A DNA stretch of 64,000 bases from Methylorubrum rhodinum (GTDB taxonomy: Bacteria; Pseudomonadota; Alphaproteobacteria; Rhizobiales; Beijerinckiaceae). Below the pieces are notes generated by a model. The model had not been told where the DNA came from and made no database searches. It saw only the letters and a program-made list of their open reading frames with translations. The stretch's first letter is position 1; every line of letters starts with the position of its first letter. Location of the stretch: positions 44,844 through 108,843 of the forward strand of contig NZ_JACHOP010000018.1 in the NCBI RefSeq assembly GCF_014199935.1, in the 5' to 3' direction. Both the position numbers and the translations under genes were made by a program. Shown in pieces: positions 26,369 to 36,961 of the stretch.

Positions 26369-27114
26369 TGCCGGTCGCGCTCGCCATCTCGCCCCATCTC
26401 GACGACGCTGCCTTTTCGGCCGGCGGGACGCTGGCGCGGTTGGGCGCGCAAGGCTGGCAGGTCGTGATGGCGACGGTGTTCACCGCCTCGGTGGCGAACC
26501 CGCAGGGCTTCGCGCTGGCCTGCCAGCTCGACAAGGGGCTCGGGCCGCACGTCGACTACATGGCCCTGCGCCGTTCCGAGGATTGTTTCGCAACGGAGGC
26601 GCTCGGCATCGAGGCGCCAGTCCACCTTCCGTTCCGCGAGGCGCCGCACCGCGGCTACGCTTCGGCGCCCGAGCTGTTTTCGGAGTTGCGCCCCGACGAC
26701 AGCGTCGGCCTCAATCTCGCCGACGCCTTCGAGCGTCTGGTGGCCGACACGCAGCCGGACCTGATCCTCGCCCCCCAGGCGGTCGGCGGCCATGTCGATC
26801 ACGTCCAGGTCGTGCGTGCCTTCCGCGCCGCCCAGCCGCCGCTCCCGGTGCTGTGGTGGCGCGATTTTCCCTACACGGTGCGCGACGCCGCGCCGAAGCA
26901 GCCGCTGCGGCATCTGTTCGAGCCCTATCCCGAGTGGATGGTCCGCTTCGGTGCCGAGGCCGAGCGGCGCAAGGCCGAGGCCTGTGCGGCCTACGCTTCG
27001 CAGATCGGTTTCCAGTTCGGTGGGGCGGAGGGCTTGCGGGAGCGTCTGGCTGCGGAAGACGGGATCGAGCGGTTTCGGGTTCAGGGGAAATTGCCCGACG
27101 GGATTTTGGATTGA
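26368..27114 (+). CDS. PIG-L/LmbE-family N-deacetylase (MshB-like)
   Basis: A 248-residue zinc-dependent deacetylase. The first motif is SPHLDDAAFSAGG with His10, Asp12 and Asp13, a variant of the family PHPDDE that lacks the final Glu; the second is GGHVDHVQV with His142, Asp144 and His145. These form the zinc site and general base in MshB and PIG-L, which remove the N-acetyl group from GlcNAc-inositol compounds. The gene begins within the stop of the glycosyltransferase, so the two proteins probably act in sequence, sugar addition then deacetylation. It closes the eight-gene run. A GC-rich inverted repeat 81 bases later may end the transcript. Confidence 0.9.
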   Translation: MPVALAISPHLDDAAFSAGGTLARLGAQGWQVVMATVFTASVANPQGFALACQLDKGLGPHVDYMALRRSEDCFATEALGIEAPVHLPFREAPHRGYASAPELFSELRPDDSVGLNLADAFERLVADTQPDLILAPQAVGGHVDHVQVVRAFRAAQPPLPVLWWRDFPYTVRDAAPKQPLRHLFEPYPEWMVRFGAEAERRKAEACAAYASQIGFQFGGAEGLRERLAAEDGIERFRVQGKLPDGILD

Positions 27115-27194
27115 TCCGGTTCGCCGTGTGTGAGGTTGGCTTCTGCACCCAGCACCTGTGTCCGTGGATCGCCTCGTGAGCAGAACGGGGCGTT

Positions 27195-27304
27195 CTCCTC
27201 CCTCTTGCGGGGAGGAGGTAGGAGGTGGGGGTGGTTCAGAACGAGGCGTGATGGTGCCTTCTGCCCGACCCCCACCCCGAACCCCTCCCCGCAAGGGGGA
27301 GGGG
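27195..27304. repeat. GC-rich inverted repeat, family B (copy 1)
   Basis: CTCCTCCCTCTTGCGGGGAGG followed by AGGTGGGGGTGGTTCAG, then CCCCCACCCC and CCCTCCCCGCAAGGGGGAGG in inverse order. Copies lie at 49909-50021 and 55183-55291. Here it overlaps the only credible ATG of the uracil-DNA glycosylase gene. Confidence 0.9.
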
Positions 27305-28015
27305 ACCCGCGCTCGACGCGACTCGGAGAGCCCGACAGAGATCGGCGCCTCCGACAGCATAACGCAGGCAGCGACAGGCGCCGCCGATCTATCGGCTCTG
27401 CCCACCGCCCCCAAAAGCCTCGCCGACCCGGCCGCGCTCGAAGCCCGCCGCGCCATGGTCGGCGCCCCCCACATCGCCCCCTTACGAGCCCTCGCCCGAA
27501 AAATCGCAACCGAGCGCAACGCCTCCGTTCCCGACCCCGACCCCCTCGACGGCGGCGTCGCGGCGCGCCTCCTGCTGCTCCTCGAAACCCCCGGCCCATC
27601 CATCGGCCGCACCGGCTTCGTCTCCCGCGACAACGCCACCGGCACGGCCGCCAACCTGTTCCGCTTCCTCGCCGAGGCCGGCATCGCGCGGGGCGACACG
27701 CTGATCTGGAACGCGATCCCCTGGGTGATCCACGCGCCGGGCGCCCTCAACCGCGCTCCGCGCCGTGCCGAGGCCGCGGCGGCCGCGCCCTACTTCGCCC
27801 CGCTGCTCGCGCTGCTGCCGCGCCTTGCCGTCGTGGTGCCGGCCGGGCGCTTCGCCGCGGGGGCCGCCGCGCCGCTCGCCGAGTTGCGGCCCGACCTGCC
27901 GGTGATCCCGGTGCCGCATCCGAGCCCGACCTATGTCTGCACCGCGCCGAGCGTGCGCGAGCGCATCCTGGCGGGTCTGCGCGAGGCCGCGGCGCGACTC
28001 GCCGAGAGGGGGTAG
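27251..28015 (+). CDS. Uracil-DNA glycosylase superfamily protein
   Basis: A protein of up to 254 residues with the UDG fold: LLETPGPSIGRTGF, a GTAANLFRFL helix and WNAIPW in the first half, and PVPHPSP near the C terminus, the equivalent of the family HPSP leucine-loop motif. It would remove uracil or another damaged base from DNA, or belong to a related branch of unknown substrate. The start is uncertain. The ATG at 27251 has a GAGG four bases upstream but lies within repeat family B; the next in-frame ATG is at 27455. About 55 N-terminal residues would therefore be repeat-derived or spacer, with no conserved sequence until after the second ATG region. Confidence 0.75.
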   Translation: MVPSARPPPRTPPRKGEGTRARRDSESPTEIGASDSITQAATGAADLSALPTAPKSLADPAALEARRAMVGAPHIAPLRALARKIATERNASVPDPDPLDGGVAARLLLLLETPGPSIGRTGFVSRDNATGTAANLFRFLAEAGIARGDTLIWNAIPWVIHAPGALNRAPRRAEAAAAAPYFAPLLALLPRLAVVVPAGRFAAGAAAPLAELRPDLPVIPVPHPSPTYVCTAPSVRERILAGLREAAARLAERG

Positions 28016-28195
28016 CACCGTCAATTCGGCCGCAATCCGGATGCAGGACGGGGGTGCCCCGCGCGTCCGGTCGCTGGCCTTTGGCCGGCATTGACCCTAA
28101 ATGCGCCGGGGCGGGCATCCAGGGCACCCGCTCGGGTCGCGACCCGCGCCGACGGCTCGAGGCGGGCGACCAGCGGAGGCGTGCACCGATCTCAC

Positions 28196-29248
28196 ATGAA
28201 TTTTGCCGGAAAGCATAAGCCGGTCTCCTCGGCCGAGCCGGACGAGGACGCCCGTGGCGCCAAGGCCGCCAAGCCGAAGGTGAAGCGCGGCCCCTATGCC
28301 TGGTTCGGCACGCTGGCGAGCCTCCTGCTCATCCTCGCCTCGCTGTTCGTGCTGTGGAAGCTCTCGGCGGAGATCACCTGGGCCGAGTTGCACAAGGCGT
28401 TTACCGAGGTCACCAACGCGCAGCTCGCCATGGCCTTCGGCGCGGTCGCCGTCAGCTACCTGTTCCTCACCTGCTACGACGCGCTGGCGCTCCGGCAACT
28501 CCGGCTCAAGGTGCCCTACAGCATCACCGCGCTCGCCTCGTTCACGAGCTACGCGGTGAGCTTCACCCTCGGCTTCCCGCTCATCACCGCGGCGACCATC
28601 CGCTACTGGATCTACTCGAAGCGCGGGCTCTCGGGGGCCAAGATCGCGGCACTCACCGTCATCGCGGGCTTCACCTTCTGGCTCGGCATGGGGGTGGTGC
28701 TGGGCCTCAGCCTCATCATCGAGGCGGGCCAGCTCGCGAGCCTGACCTTCCAGAGCATCGGCGTGAACACGACGGTCCGGCTCAACCAGATCCTCGGCTT
28801 CGGCGCGCTGGGCCTCGTCCTCGCCTACCTCGCCTGGGTCTCGGTGAAGCGGCGCTACATCACCGTGCGTCAGTGGCAGCTCGAACTGCCCGGCGCCACG
28901 GTCTCGTTCAGCCAGATGCTGGTCGGCATCGGCGATGTCTGCGCCGCGGCCGCCGTGCTCTACATGCTGCTGCCCGAGGGCATGACGCTCGGCTTCACCA
29001 CCTTCCTCGCGATCTACGTGCTCGCCGCCATGCTCGGCATCGCCTCGAACGCGCCCGGCGGCATCGGCGTGTTCGAGGCCACCATCCTGATCGCCCTGTC
29101 CTATCTCCCCCGCGACGAGGTGCTGGGCTCGCTGCTGCTGTTCCGGGTCTGCTACTACCTCGTGCCCTTCGTCCTGGCGCTGCTCATGCTCGGCGCCTAC
29201 GAGGGGCTGTCGCGCCTGCGGCGGCACCGGGCGGCGAACGACCCGTGA
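28196..29248 (+). CDS. YbhN/UPF0104-type (lysylphosphatidylglycerol synthase transmembrane-like) protein
   Basis: A 350-residue integral membrane protein with a charged cytoplasmic N terminus of about 35 residues and some eight membrane helices. It matches the membrane half of MprF-type proteins without the synthetase domain. Signature stretches are YDALALRQL, FTSYAVSFTLGFPLI, SNAPGGIGVFEA and LLFRVCYYLVPF. MprF-like flippases move aminoacylated or other lipids; the function of stand-alone members is largely unknown. The ATG at 28196 was preferred to an upstream start because the extra 35 codons have no homology-like character. It is 20 bases upstream of the PhoR-like kinase and may be cotranscribed with it. 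Confidence 0.87.
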   Translation: MNFAGKHKPVSSAEPDEDARGAKAAKPKVKRGPYAWFGTLASLLLILASLFVLWKLSAEITWAELHKAFTEVTNAQLAMAFGAVAVSYLFLTCYDALALRQLRLKVPYSITALASFTSYAVSFTLGFPLITAATIRYWIYSKRGLSGAKIAALTVIAGFTFWLGMGVVLGLSLIIEAGQLASLTFQSIGVNTTVRLNQILGFGALGLVLAYLAWVSVKRRYITVRQWQLELPGATVSFSQMLVGIGDVCAAAAVLYMLLPEGMTLGFTTFLAIYVLAAMLGIASNAPGGIGVFEATILIALSYLPRDEVLGSLLLFRVCYYLVPFVLALLMLGAYEGLSRLRRHRAANDP

Positions 29249-29268
29249 CCCGGGCGAAGGCCTGACCC

Positions 29269-30543
29269 GTGGGTTCGGAGCAGCCGGCCTGGATCGGCGC
29301 CGCGGTCGCGGTCGCCGTCATCCTCAGCATCGAGGCTCTGGCCGGCCATGTCGACACCGCGTTGATCGTCTCCGCCGTGCTCGCGTTGGTTGCGGGCGGC
29401 CTGCTCGGCCGCACCCGGCGGCCGGTGACGCTGCCGCCGCGCGAGCCCGGCCTGCCCGCCCGCCACGCTGTGGCCGAGGCTTTGCTCGCCAACATCCCCG
29501 ATCCGGTCATCCTCGTGGATCGCCGCGTCGTGGTGATGGAGGCCAACCCCGCCGCGCGCCGATTGCTGCCGGGCTTGAAGCTGCGCCACCCGCTCTCGTT
29601 CTTTCTGCGCGCCCCCGACATCCTCGACGGCATCGAGGAGGTCTTGCGCACCGGCACCAGCCTGACCGTCGACTACGTCGCCCGCGTGCCGACCGAGCGC
29701 GCCTTCGCGGTTCAGATCGGGGCGCTGCCGATGCCCGACGGCCCGAGCGGGGGAGAGCCCAACATCGTGCTGTTCCTGCGCGACCTCACCGAGGCGCGCC
29801 GCCTGGAGGCGATGCGGGTCGATTTCGTGGCGAACGCCAGCCACGAACTGCGCACGCCGCTGTCCGCCCTGCTCGGCTTCATCGAGACGCTCCAGGGCCC
29901 GGCCCGCGACGATGCCCGCGCCCGCGAGCAGTTCCTCGGCATCATGCGCACCCAGGCGCAGCGGATGACGCGGCTGATCGACGACCTGCTCTCGCTCTCG
30001 CGCATCGAGCTGCGCGAGCACGTGGCGCCGACGCGGCCGGTCGATCTCGCGCGCATCGCACGCCAGCTCGTGGACATGCAGGCGCCGCTCGCCCGCGAGC
30101 GCGGCATCGAACTCACCGTGGAGGCCCCCGATACGCCGATGCGGGTGCTGGGCGAGCGCGACGAGCTGCTGCGGGTGATCGAGAACCTCGTCGAGAACGC
30201 CATGAAGTACGGCGGCAGCGGCGGCGTCGTGACGGTCTCGCTCCATCGGCTCGACAGGACCGGAGGACGCCCGGACCGGATCGAGCTGCGGGTCGCGGAT
30301 GCCGGCCCCGGCATCGCGCCCGAGCACATCCCGCGGCTGACCGAGCGCTTCTACCGCGTCGACGTCGCCTCCAGCCGTCAGCAGGGCGGCACGGGCCTCG
30401 GCCTCGCCATCGTCAAGCACAGTCTCAACCGCCACCGCGGCCGCCTGAGCATCGAGAGCGAACTCGGGCGAGGCACCACCATGCGGGTGACGCTGCCGGA
30501 GTACCGGCCGGAGCCGGCCGAGGCGGTGCCGGTTCAGGAATAG
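29269..30543 (+). CDS. phoR: PhoR-like sensor histidine kinase
   Basis: A 424-residue membrane histidine kinase. One or two N-terminal helices (about 8-47) are followed by a PAS-like sensor region (ANIPDPVILVDRRVVVMEANPA), a HisKA domain with His192 in NASHELRTPLSALLGF and a HATPase domain with the N box VENAMKYG, the G1 box VADAGPGI and the G2 box GGTGLGLAIVKH. This layout matches PhoR of the phosphate-starvation system, which normally phosphorylates PhoB. No pst transporter or phoB gene follows, so the phosphate assignment rests on similarity of layout only. The start is a GTG at 29269. Confidence 0.82.
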   Translation: MGSEQPAWIGAAVAVAVILSIEALAGHVDTALIVSAVLALVAGGLLGRTRRPVTLPPREPGLPARHAVAEALLANIPDPVILVDRRVVVMEANPAARRLLPGLKLRHPLSFFLRAPDILDGIEEVLRTGTSLTVDYVARVPTERAFAVQIGALPMPDGPSGGEPNIVLFLRDLTEARRLEAMRVDFVANASHELRTPLSALLGFIETLQGPARDDARAREQFLGIMRTQAQRMTRLIDDLLSLSRIELREHVAPTRPVDLARIARQLVDMQAPLARERGIELTVEAPDTPMRVLGERDELLRVIENLVENAMKYGGSGGVVTVSLHRLDRTGGRPDRIELRVADAGPGIAPEHIPRLTERFYRVDVASSRQQGGTGLGLAIVKHSLNRHRGRLSIESELGRGTTMRVTLPEYRPEPAEAVPVQE

Positions 30544-30659
30544 GAAAGGGGCTTTCCGCCCCCCAGGGATTGGTCCTGCGAGAGGGGCGTCGTCCGGCGC
30601 CCGCGCCTGTGGGCAGGCGTGCCGCGAGACGGCGGCCCGGCGATTTCGACACGCCCGCC

Positions 30660-30690
30660 TTGACCTTCCCATCGTGGGAAGCCCCATCTG
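30660..30690 (+). promoter_or_regulatory. CueR-type copper-responsive promoter of copA
   Basis: TTGACC (30660-30665) followed by the perfect dyad CTTCCCA-TCG-TGGGAAG (30665-30681) and a -10-like CATCTG at 30685, giving the stretched 19-base spacer that MerR-family activators untwist. The dyad is nearly the same as the E. coli copA operator. With this -10 the transcript would begin about where the copA ATG lies (30698). Confidence 0.82.
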
Positions 30691-30697
30691 AGTGGGC

Positions 30698-33174
<2,477 letters not shown>

Positions 33175-33178
<4 letters not shown>

Positions 33179-33573
33179 GCGTCACCATCGGCGAGGCGGC
33201 CCGCGCCAGCGGCGTCTCGGCCAAGATGATCCGCTACTACGAAGAAACCGGGCTGCTCGGGCCCGCCGAGCGCACGGCCGCCGGCTACCGCGTCTACGGC
33301 GAGGCCGATCTCCACGCTTTGCGCTTCGTGCGCCGCGCCCGCGACCTCGGCTTCTCCATGGCCGAGATCGCCGACCTGCTGGCGCTCTGGCGCGACCGCG
33401 AACGGGCGAGCGCCTCGGTGAAGGGGCTGGCGCTGACCCACGTGGCGGATCTCCGCCGCCGCATCCGCGACCTGGAAGCAATGGCCCGCACCCTGGAGAC
33501 CCTGGCCGAACGCTGCTGCGGCGATGGCCGGCCGGATTGCCCGATCCTGGATGATCTCGCCGGGGCGGGGTGA
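33175..33573 (+). CDS. cueR: CueR-type copper-sensing MerR regulator
   Basis: A 132-residue MerR-family activator. The winged helix occupies residues 3-70 (TIGEAARASGVSAKMIRYYEE is its opening helix-turn-helix), followed by the dimerisation helix and a C-terminal metal loop with Cys114/Cys115 and Cys122; the eight-residue spacing equals that of CueR Cys112 and Cys120, which hold Cu(I) linearly. It should bind the dyad at 30665-30681 and turn on copA when copper rises. Translation starts at the ATG within the copA stop (ATGA), with a GGAGG six bases upstream. Confidence 0.94.
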
Positions 33574-33587
33574 GGCTCACTGCTCCG

Positions 33588-33627
33588 CCGTCATTCCGGG
33601 TTCGCCTTCGGCGCCCCGGAATGACGG
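33588..33627. repeat. Short hairpin repeat, family C (copy 1)
   Basis: CCGTCATTCCGGG with its inverse CCCGGAATGACGG around a 14-base loop, 15 bases after the cueR stop. Longer relatives with the same ends lie at 34954-35090, 41486-41594 and 63766-63873. It could terminate the copA-cueR transcript, though there is no T run. Confidence 0.88.
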
Positions 33628-33773
33628 CGGAAGAATGAGCCATCATTGTGAGCCCGGCGCGCTGTCCGAAGCCCGGTCCCAAATGCAAGCTTCGCCGTTG
33701 ACCCGGCCTTGGCCTTCTGCTTGCTGGGGACGATCCGGAACGCTCGGACGTTGCTCCGAAAAGGTTGGGATCC

Positions 33774-34946
33774 ATGCCCGTCATCGACCGCATCGCCGGC
33801 CTCGCCGAGGAGATCGCCGCGTGGCGGCACGATCTCCACGCGCATCCCGAGCTGCAATACGACGTGCACCGCACCGCCGGCTTCGTCGCCGACAAGCTGC
33901 GCGAGTTCGGCTGCGACGAGGTCGCCACCGGCATCGGCCGCACCGGCGTGGTCGGGGTGATCCGCGGCCGGGGCCACGGCTCGAACCGGGCCATCGGCTT
34001 GCGCGCCGACATGGACGCGCTGCCGATCGAGGAGGCGCGCGATCTCCCCTACCGCTCGACCGTGCCGGGAAAGATGCACGCCTGCGGCCATGACGGGCAC
34101 ACCGCCATGCTGCTCGGCGCCGCAAAGTACCTCGCCGAGACCCGCGACTTCGACGGGCGCGCCGTGCTGATCTTCCAGCCCGCCGAGGAGGGCGGCGGGG
34201 GCGGCGAGGCGATGGTGAAGGACGGCATGATGGAGCGCTTCGGGGTCGAGGCGGTCTACGGCCTGCACAACATCCCCGACCAGCCCGTCGGCACCTTCGC
34301 GATCCGCCCCGGCCCGATCATGGCCTCGACCGACCGCTTCACCATCGAGATCGAGGGGAGGGGCGGGCACGCCGCCCTGCCGCACGCCGCGGTCGACACC
34401 TTGCTGGTGGGAAGCCACATCGTGGTCGCCCTGCAATCGATCGTGTCGCGCAACGTGAAGGCGCTCGATGCCGCGGTGGTCTCCGTCTGCGCGGTCGAGG
34501 CGGGCCACGCCTTCAACGTGCTGCCGCAGCGGGCCGAACTGCGCGGCACCCTGCGGGCGCTGACGCCGAAGGTGCGCAGCCTCGTGCTCCGCCGGATCGA
34601 GGAGATCGTCGTCGGCGTGGCGGGCGCCTTCGGGGCGCGGGCGAGCGTCGATTTCGCCAGCGGCTACCCGGCGACCGAGAACCACCCGGCCGAGACCGAC
34701 TTCATGGCCGATGTCGCCGAGCAGGTGGTGGGCCGGCAAGCGGTCGAGCGCGACGTGGCGCCGATGATGGCGGCAGAGGATTTTTCCTACATGCTGGCCC
34801 ATCGGCCGGGCGCCTACATCTTCATGGGCAACGGCCCGTCGGCCGGCCTCCACCATCCGGACTACGACTTCAACGACGCGGCGATCCCCTACGGCGCCTC
34901 GCTCTGGGCGCGGATCATCGAGACCGGGCTGCCGGTGGGGGCGTGA
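33774..34946 (+). CDS. M20-family amidohydrolase (hippurate hydrolase/aminoacylase-like)
   Basis: A 390-residue metallopeptidase-fold amidohydrolase. Metal-site motifs are GLRADMDALPI, GKMHACGHDGHTAM, QPAEEGGGG with the catalytic Glu pair, GLHNIPDQPVG and the late MMAAEDFSYM; the dimerisation domain contains GRGGHAALPHAA. Members hydrolyse N-acyl amino acids such as hippurate, N-acetyl-diaminopimelate or indole-acetyl conjugates. A TTG frame start at 33765 is possible, but the ATG at 33774 is the natural start. It is flanked by family C repeats on both sides and stands alone, so the substrate remains open. Confidence 0.93.
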   Translation: MPVIDRIAGLAEEIAAWRHDLHAHPELQYDVHRTAGFVADKLREFGCDEVATGIGRTGVVGVIRGRGHGSNRAIGLRADMDALPIEEARDLPYRSTVPGKMHACGHDGHTAMLLGAAKYLAETRDFDGRAVLIFQPAEEGGGGGEAMVKDGMMERFGVEAVYGLHNIPDQPVGTFAIRPGPIMASTDRFTIEIEGRGGHAALPHAAVDTLLVGSHIVVALQSIVSRNVKALDAAVVSVCAVEAGHAFNVLPQRAELRGTLRALTPKVRSLVLRRIEEIVVGVAGAFGARASVDFASGYPATENHPAETDFMADVAEQVVGRQAVERDVAPMMAAEDFSYMLAHRPGAYIFMGNGPSAGLHHPDYDFNDAAIPYGASLWARIIETGLPVGA

Positions 34947-34953
34947 TCCTCGT

Positions 34954-35090
34954 CGTCATTCCGGGCCGCGCAGCGGACCCGGAATCCACCCGTAATGCGC
35001 GGCCCGACACACCGTCGCGGCCAGTCTTGGATTGCACGCCTCCGGCGCGCCCTTCGGGTCCGGGTTCGCCTGCGGCGCCCCGGAATGACG
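34954..35090. repeat. Family C inverted repeat (copy 2)
   Basis: Ends GTCATTCCGGG and CCCGGAATGAC, with internal GACCCGGAATCCACCC and GGGTCCGGG segments. The 261-base gap between the amidohydrolase (34946) and the minus-strand gene ending at 35208 is mostly this element plus a terminator. Confidence 0.88.
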
Positions 35091-35156
35091 ATGAGGTGAT
35101 TTGGAATGCCGGTGAGAGGACGGCTTCCATGGAGCCCGAATCTCAAGCCCCGACAC

Positions 35157-35180
35157 GAAAACGGGCCCCGCAGGGCCCGC
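35157..35180 (-). terminator. Intrinsic terminator of the 138-residue exported protein gene
   Basis: Read on the minus strand, a CGGGCCC/GGGCCCG stem with a four-base loop is followed by TTTTC. It ends 28 bases past the stop at 35208. Confidence 0.75.
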
Positions 35181-35207
35181 ATCGTCCAACCATCGTCGGA
35201 AAACGTC

Positions 35208-35624
35208 TTACCGGTAGGGGTTCATGCCGGTGCGCGACACGTACGACGTCGGGTCGATCCCGTCGATGAAGGAGAGGTCGACGTTGCGGATCGCGCTCGA
35301 GCGGGCGCCGATGAACGGGCCGTTGGTGATCGGGTCGGGCAGGATGCCGTTGCCGAAGCGGTCGTTGCGGCCGTAGACCGGGTTGAGCTGGTTCGAGGCG
35401 GCGATGAAGGCCGGGTTGGTGGCCGGGTTCGAGACCGAGCCGTTGCCCGGCTCCACCACGTTGCCGGCATCGAGCCAGGAGCGCGGACGGATGCGGATCG
35501 GCAGGGGCTGGCTCACGCGCACGTAACCCGGGTTGCCGTAGGGACCCTGCGCTTCGGCGCCGGTGCCGAAGCCGATGGCCGCGAGGGTCATGGCGCCCAG
35601 GAGGGCGATCTTGGTCGAGCGCAT
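35208..35624 (-). CDS. Exported hypothetical protein
   Basis: A 138-residue protein not recognised. Residues 1-26 form a clear signal peptide: MRSTK, a hydrophobic stretch ALLGAMTLAAIGFG and a probable AEAQ cleavage site. The mature part is about 112 residues, rich in Gly, Asn, Pro and Arg, with no cysteines and a repeated look of NP and NG turns (GNPGYV, NPATNPAF, NPVYGRND, DPITNGPF). It is probably periplasmic or secreted. The start is supported by AAGGTG upstream of the ATG; a longer open frame ahead of it is rejected. A terminator follows. There is no operon context. Confidence 0.72.
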   Translation of the reverse strand: MRSTKIALLGAMTLAAIGFGTGAEAQGPYGNPGYVRVSQPLPIRIRPRSWLDAGNVVEPGNGSVSNPATNPAFIAASNQLNPVYGRNDRFGNGILPDPITNGPFIGARSSAIRNVDLSFIDGIDPTSYVSRTGMNPYR

Positions 35625-35739
35625 GGCACACCTTGTTGATTGCGAGGAGACCGTATCGGGGCCTTCGTTAAGAATCCCGCCTGTTGGGGAGTAGACGTTC
35701 AGGCGTGGCCGTTGTTCCCGGATTATGGCCGCGCTCGCA

Positions 35740-36627
35740 TCATTTCCGCCGCCGTTTTGCCGCAATGTGTCCGGCGGCACCGGCCCCGGCGATCGATCCC
35801 GCGGCCGCGGCCATGGCGACCGACCCGGTCTGGTCGCCGAGGGCGGCCGCCTCGGACCCGCAGGCGCCCGGATTGCCCTTGCCCGCTTCCCCGGCGCCGA
35901 GCGCCGCCGCGACCCGGCCCGAGAGGGCGATCCGCTCGATGGCGCAGGCCAAGGCGCGCGGCTCCGGCGCCTGGCCGAGGATGCCGCAGAGCCAACCGTC
36001 GAGGCGCAGGGTGTTGAGGTCGAGGCTGCGGAAGCCCGTGCAGGTCCGGGCGCCGTCGCCGCTCAGCACCGCTTCCAGCGTCTCGAAGCTGCCGTAGCGG
36101 GTCGCCACCGCGCCGCGCTCGCCGGTGCGGGTTACGGCGAGCCCGCGTCCGTCGGCGGCGCGCCGCACCAGGGTGACGAACAGGCTCGGGCCCGGCTCGG
36201 TGCGCGCCGCGCCCGGATCGGTCGCGGTGACGAGGAGCCACGGCGCCTCGATGGCGTCGAAGCTGCCCTGGCTGACGCTGTCCTCGCGCTGGCCGCGGGT
36301 CGGGTCCCAGCGGCTCGGCTCAGCCCGCGGCGGCGGGACGGGCAGTTCGGAGGCGGCCTCGACCAGGGTGAGGAGCGGCTCGGATGAGGCGACCATCCGC
36401 GGGGCAGTGTTTTCCGTGCGCGGCGGATCGGTCCAGTCCCGCGGCTCGGGGGCATGCAGCCGGTCGCGGGCGGCGAGCGACAGGCCGGCGATCAGCGCGG
36501 CGCAGACCGTGAGCTTCGCTGCGATCCGGGCGCGCCGCAGCGGCCGGGGCCGGGCGAGGCCGCGCAGGTCGTCCGGGCTGTCGTCGCGCGCATCCGCGAC
36601 GAGGGTGCCGTCGTGGGTGGGGGGCAT
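35740..36627 (-). CDS. Membrane-anchored hypothetical protein
   Basis: A 295-residue protein I do not recognise. It begins with about 34 charged cytoplasmic residues, a single membrane helix at 35-53 (KLTVCAALIAGLSLAA) and a periplasmic Pro-rich stretch. The central region (about 115-225) holds a possible compact domain, with APWLLVTATD, FVTLVRRAADGRGLAVTRTGERG and a Cys pair in TCTGFRSLDLNTLRLDGWLCG. The last 60 residues are Ala/Gly-rich and end in KRRRK. The ATG at 36627 was chosen for a GAGG upstream; an open frame extends 40 codons further. Its single-pass topology suggests an envelope role, nothing more specific. Confidence 0.65.
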   Translation of the reverse strand: MPPTHDGTLVADARDDSPDDLRGLARPRPLRRARIAAKLTVCAALIAGLSLAARDRLHAPEPRDWTDPPRTENTAPRMVASSEPLLTLVEAASELPVPPPRAEPSRWDPTRGQREDSVSQGSFDAIEAPWLLVTATDPGAARTEPGPSLFVTLVRRAADGRGLAVTRTGERGAVATRYGSFETLEAVLSGDGARTCTGFRSLDLNTLRLDGWLCGILGQAPEPRALACAIERIALSGRVAAALGAGEAGKGNPGACGSEAAALGDQTGSVAMAAAAGSIAGAGAAGHIAAKRRRK

Positions 36628-36961
36628 GGCACGTCCTCGCGGCGTGAAGGGGGCATGCTCCACCTTGCCCACGCTCGTCGCACCGCCCGGTTGCCGCGCC
36701 GGCGCCGTCCTCGTGATTCTCCACCCAAGGTGAATCGGCCGTTTCAACCGGCCCGCTTCGTCATCCGGCCTCGGCCGACCCCTTGACAGCCGAACCCGAC
36801 CGTCCTCTTGCTCCGCGCGCCGGAAAACCCACCTCGACGCTTCGGGGCGGGCTCTTCCGCCTATGGATTCCCCGACGGCACGGCGAGGACGCCGTCCGAG
36901 CGGGGAGCGGGCCGGTCTTTCATCGCAAAAGAGATCACGTCCGCGCAGCGGAGTTGGACAG

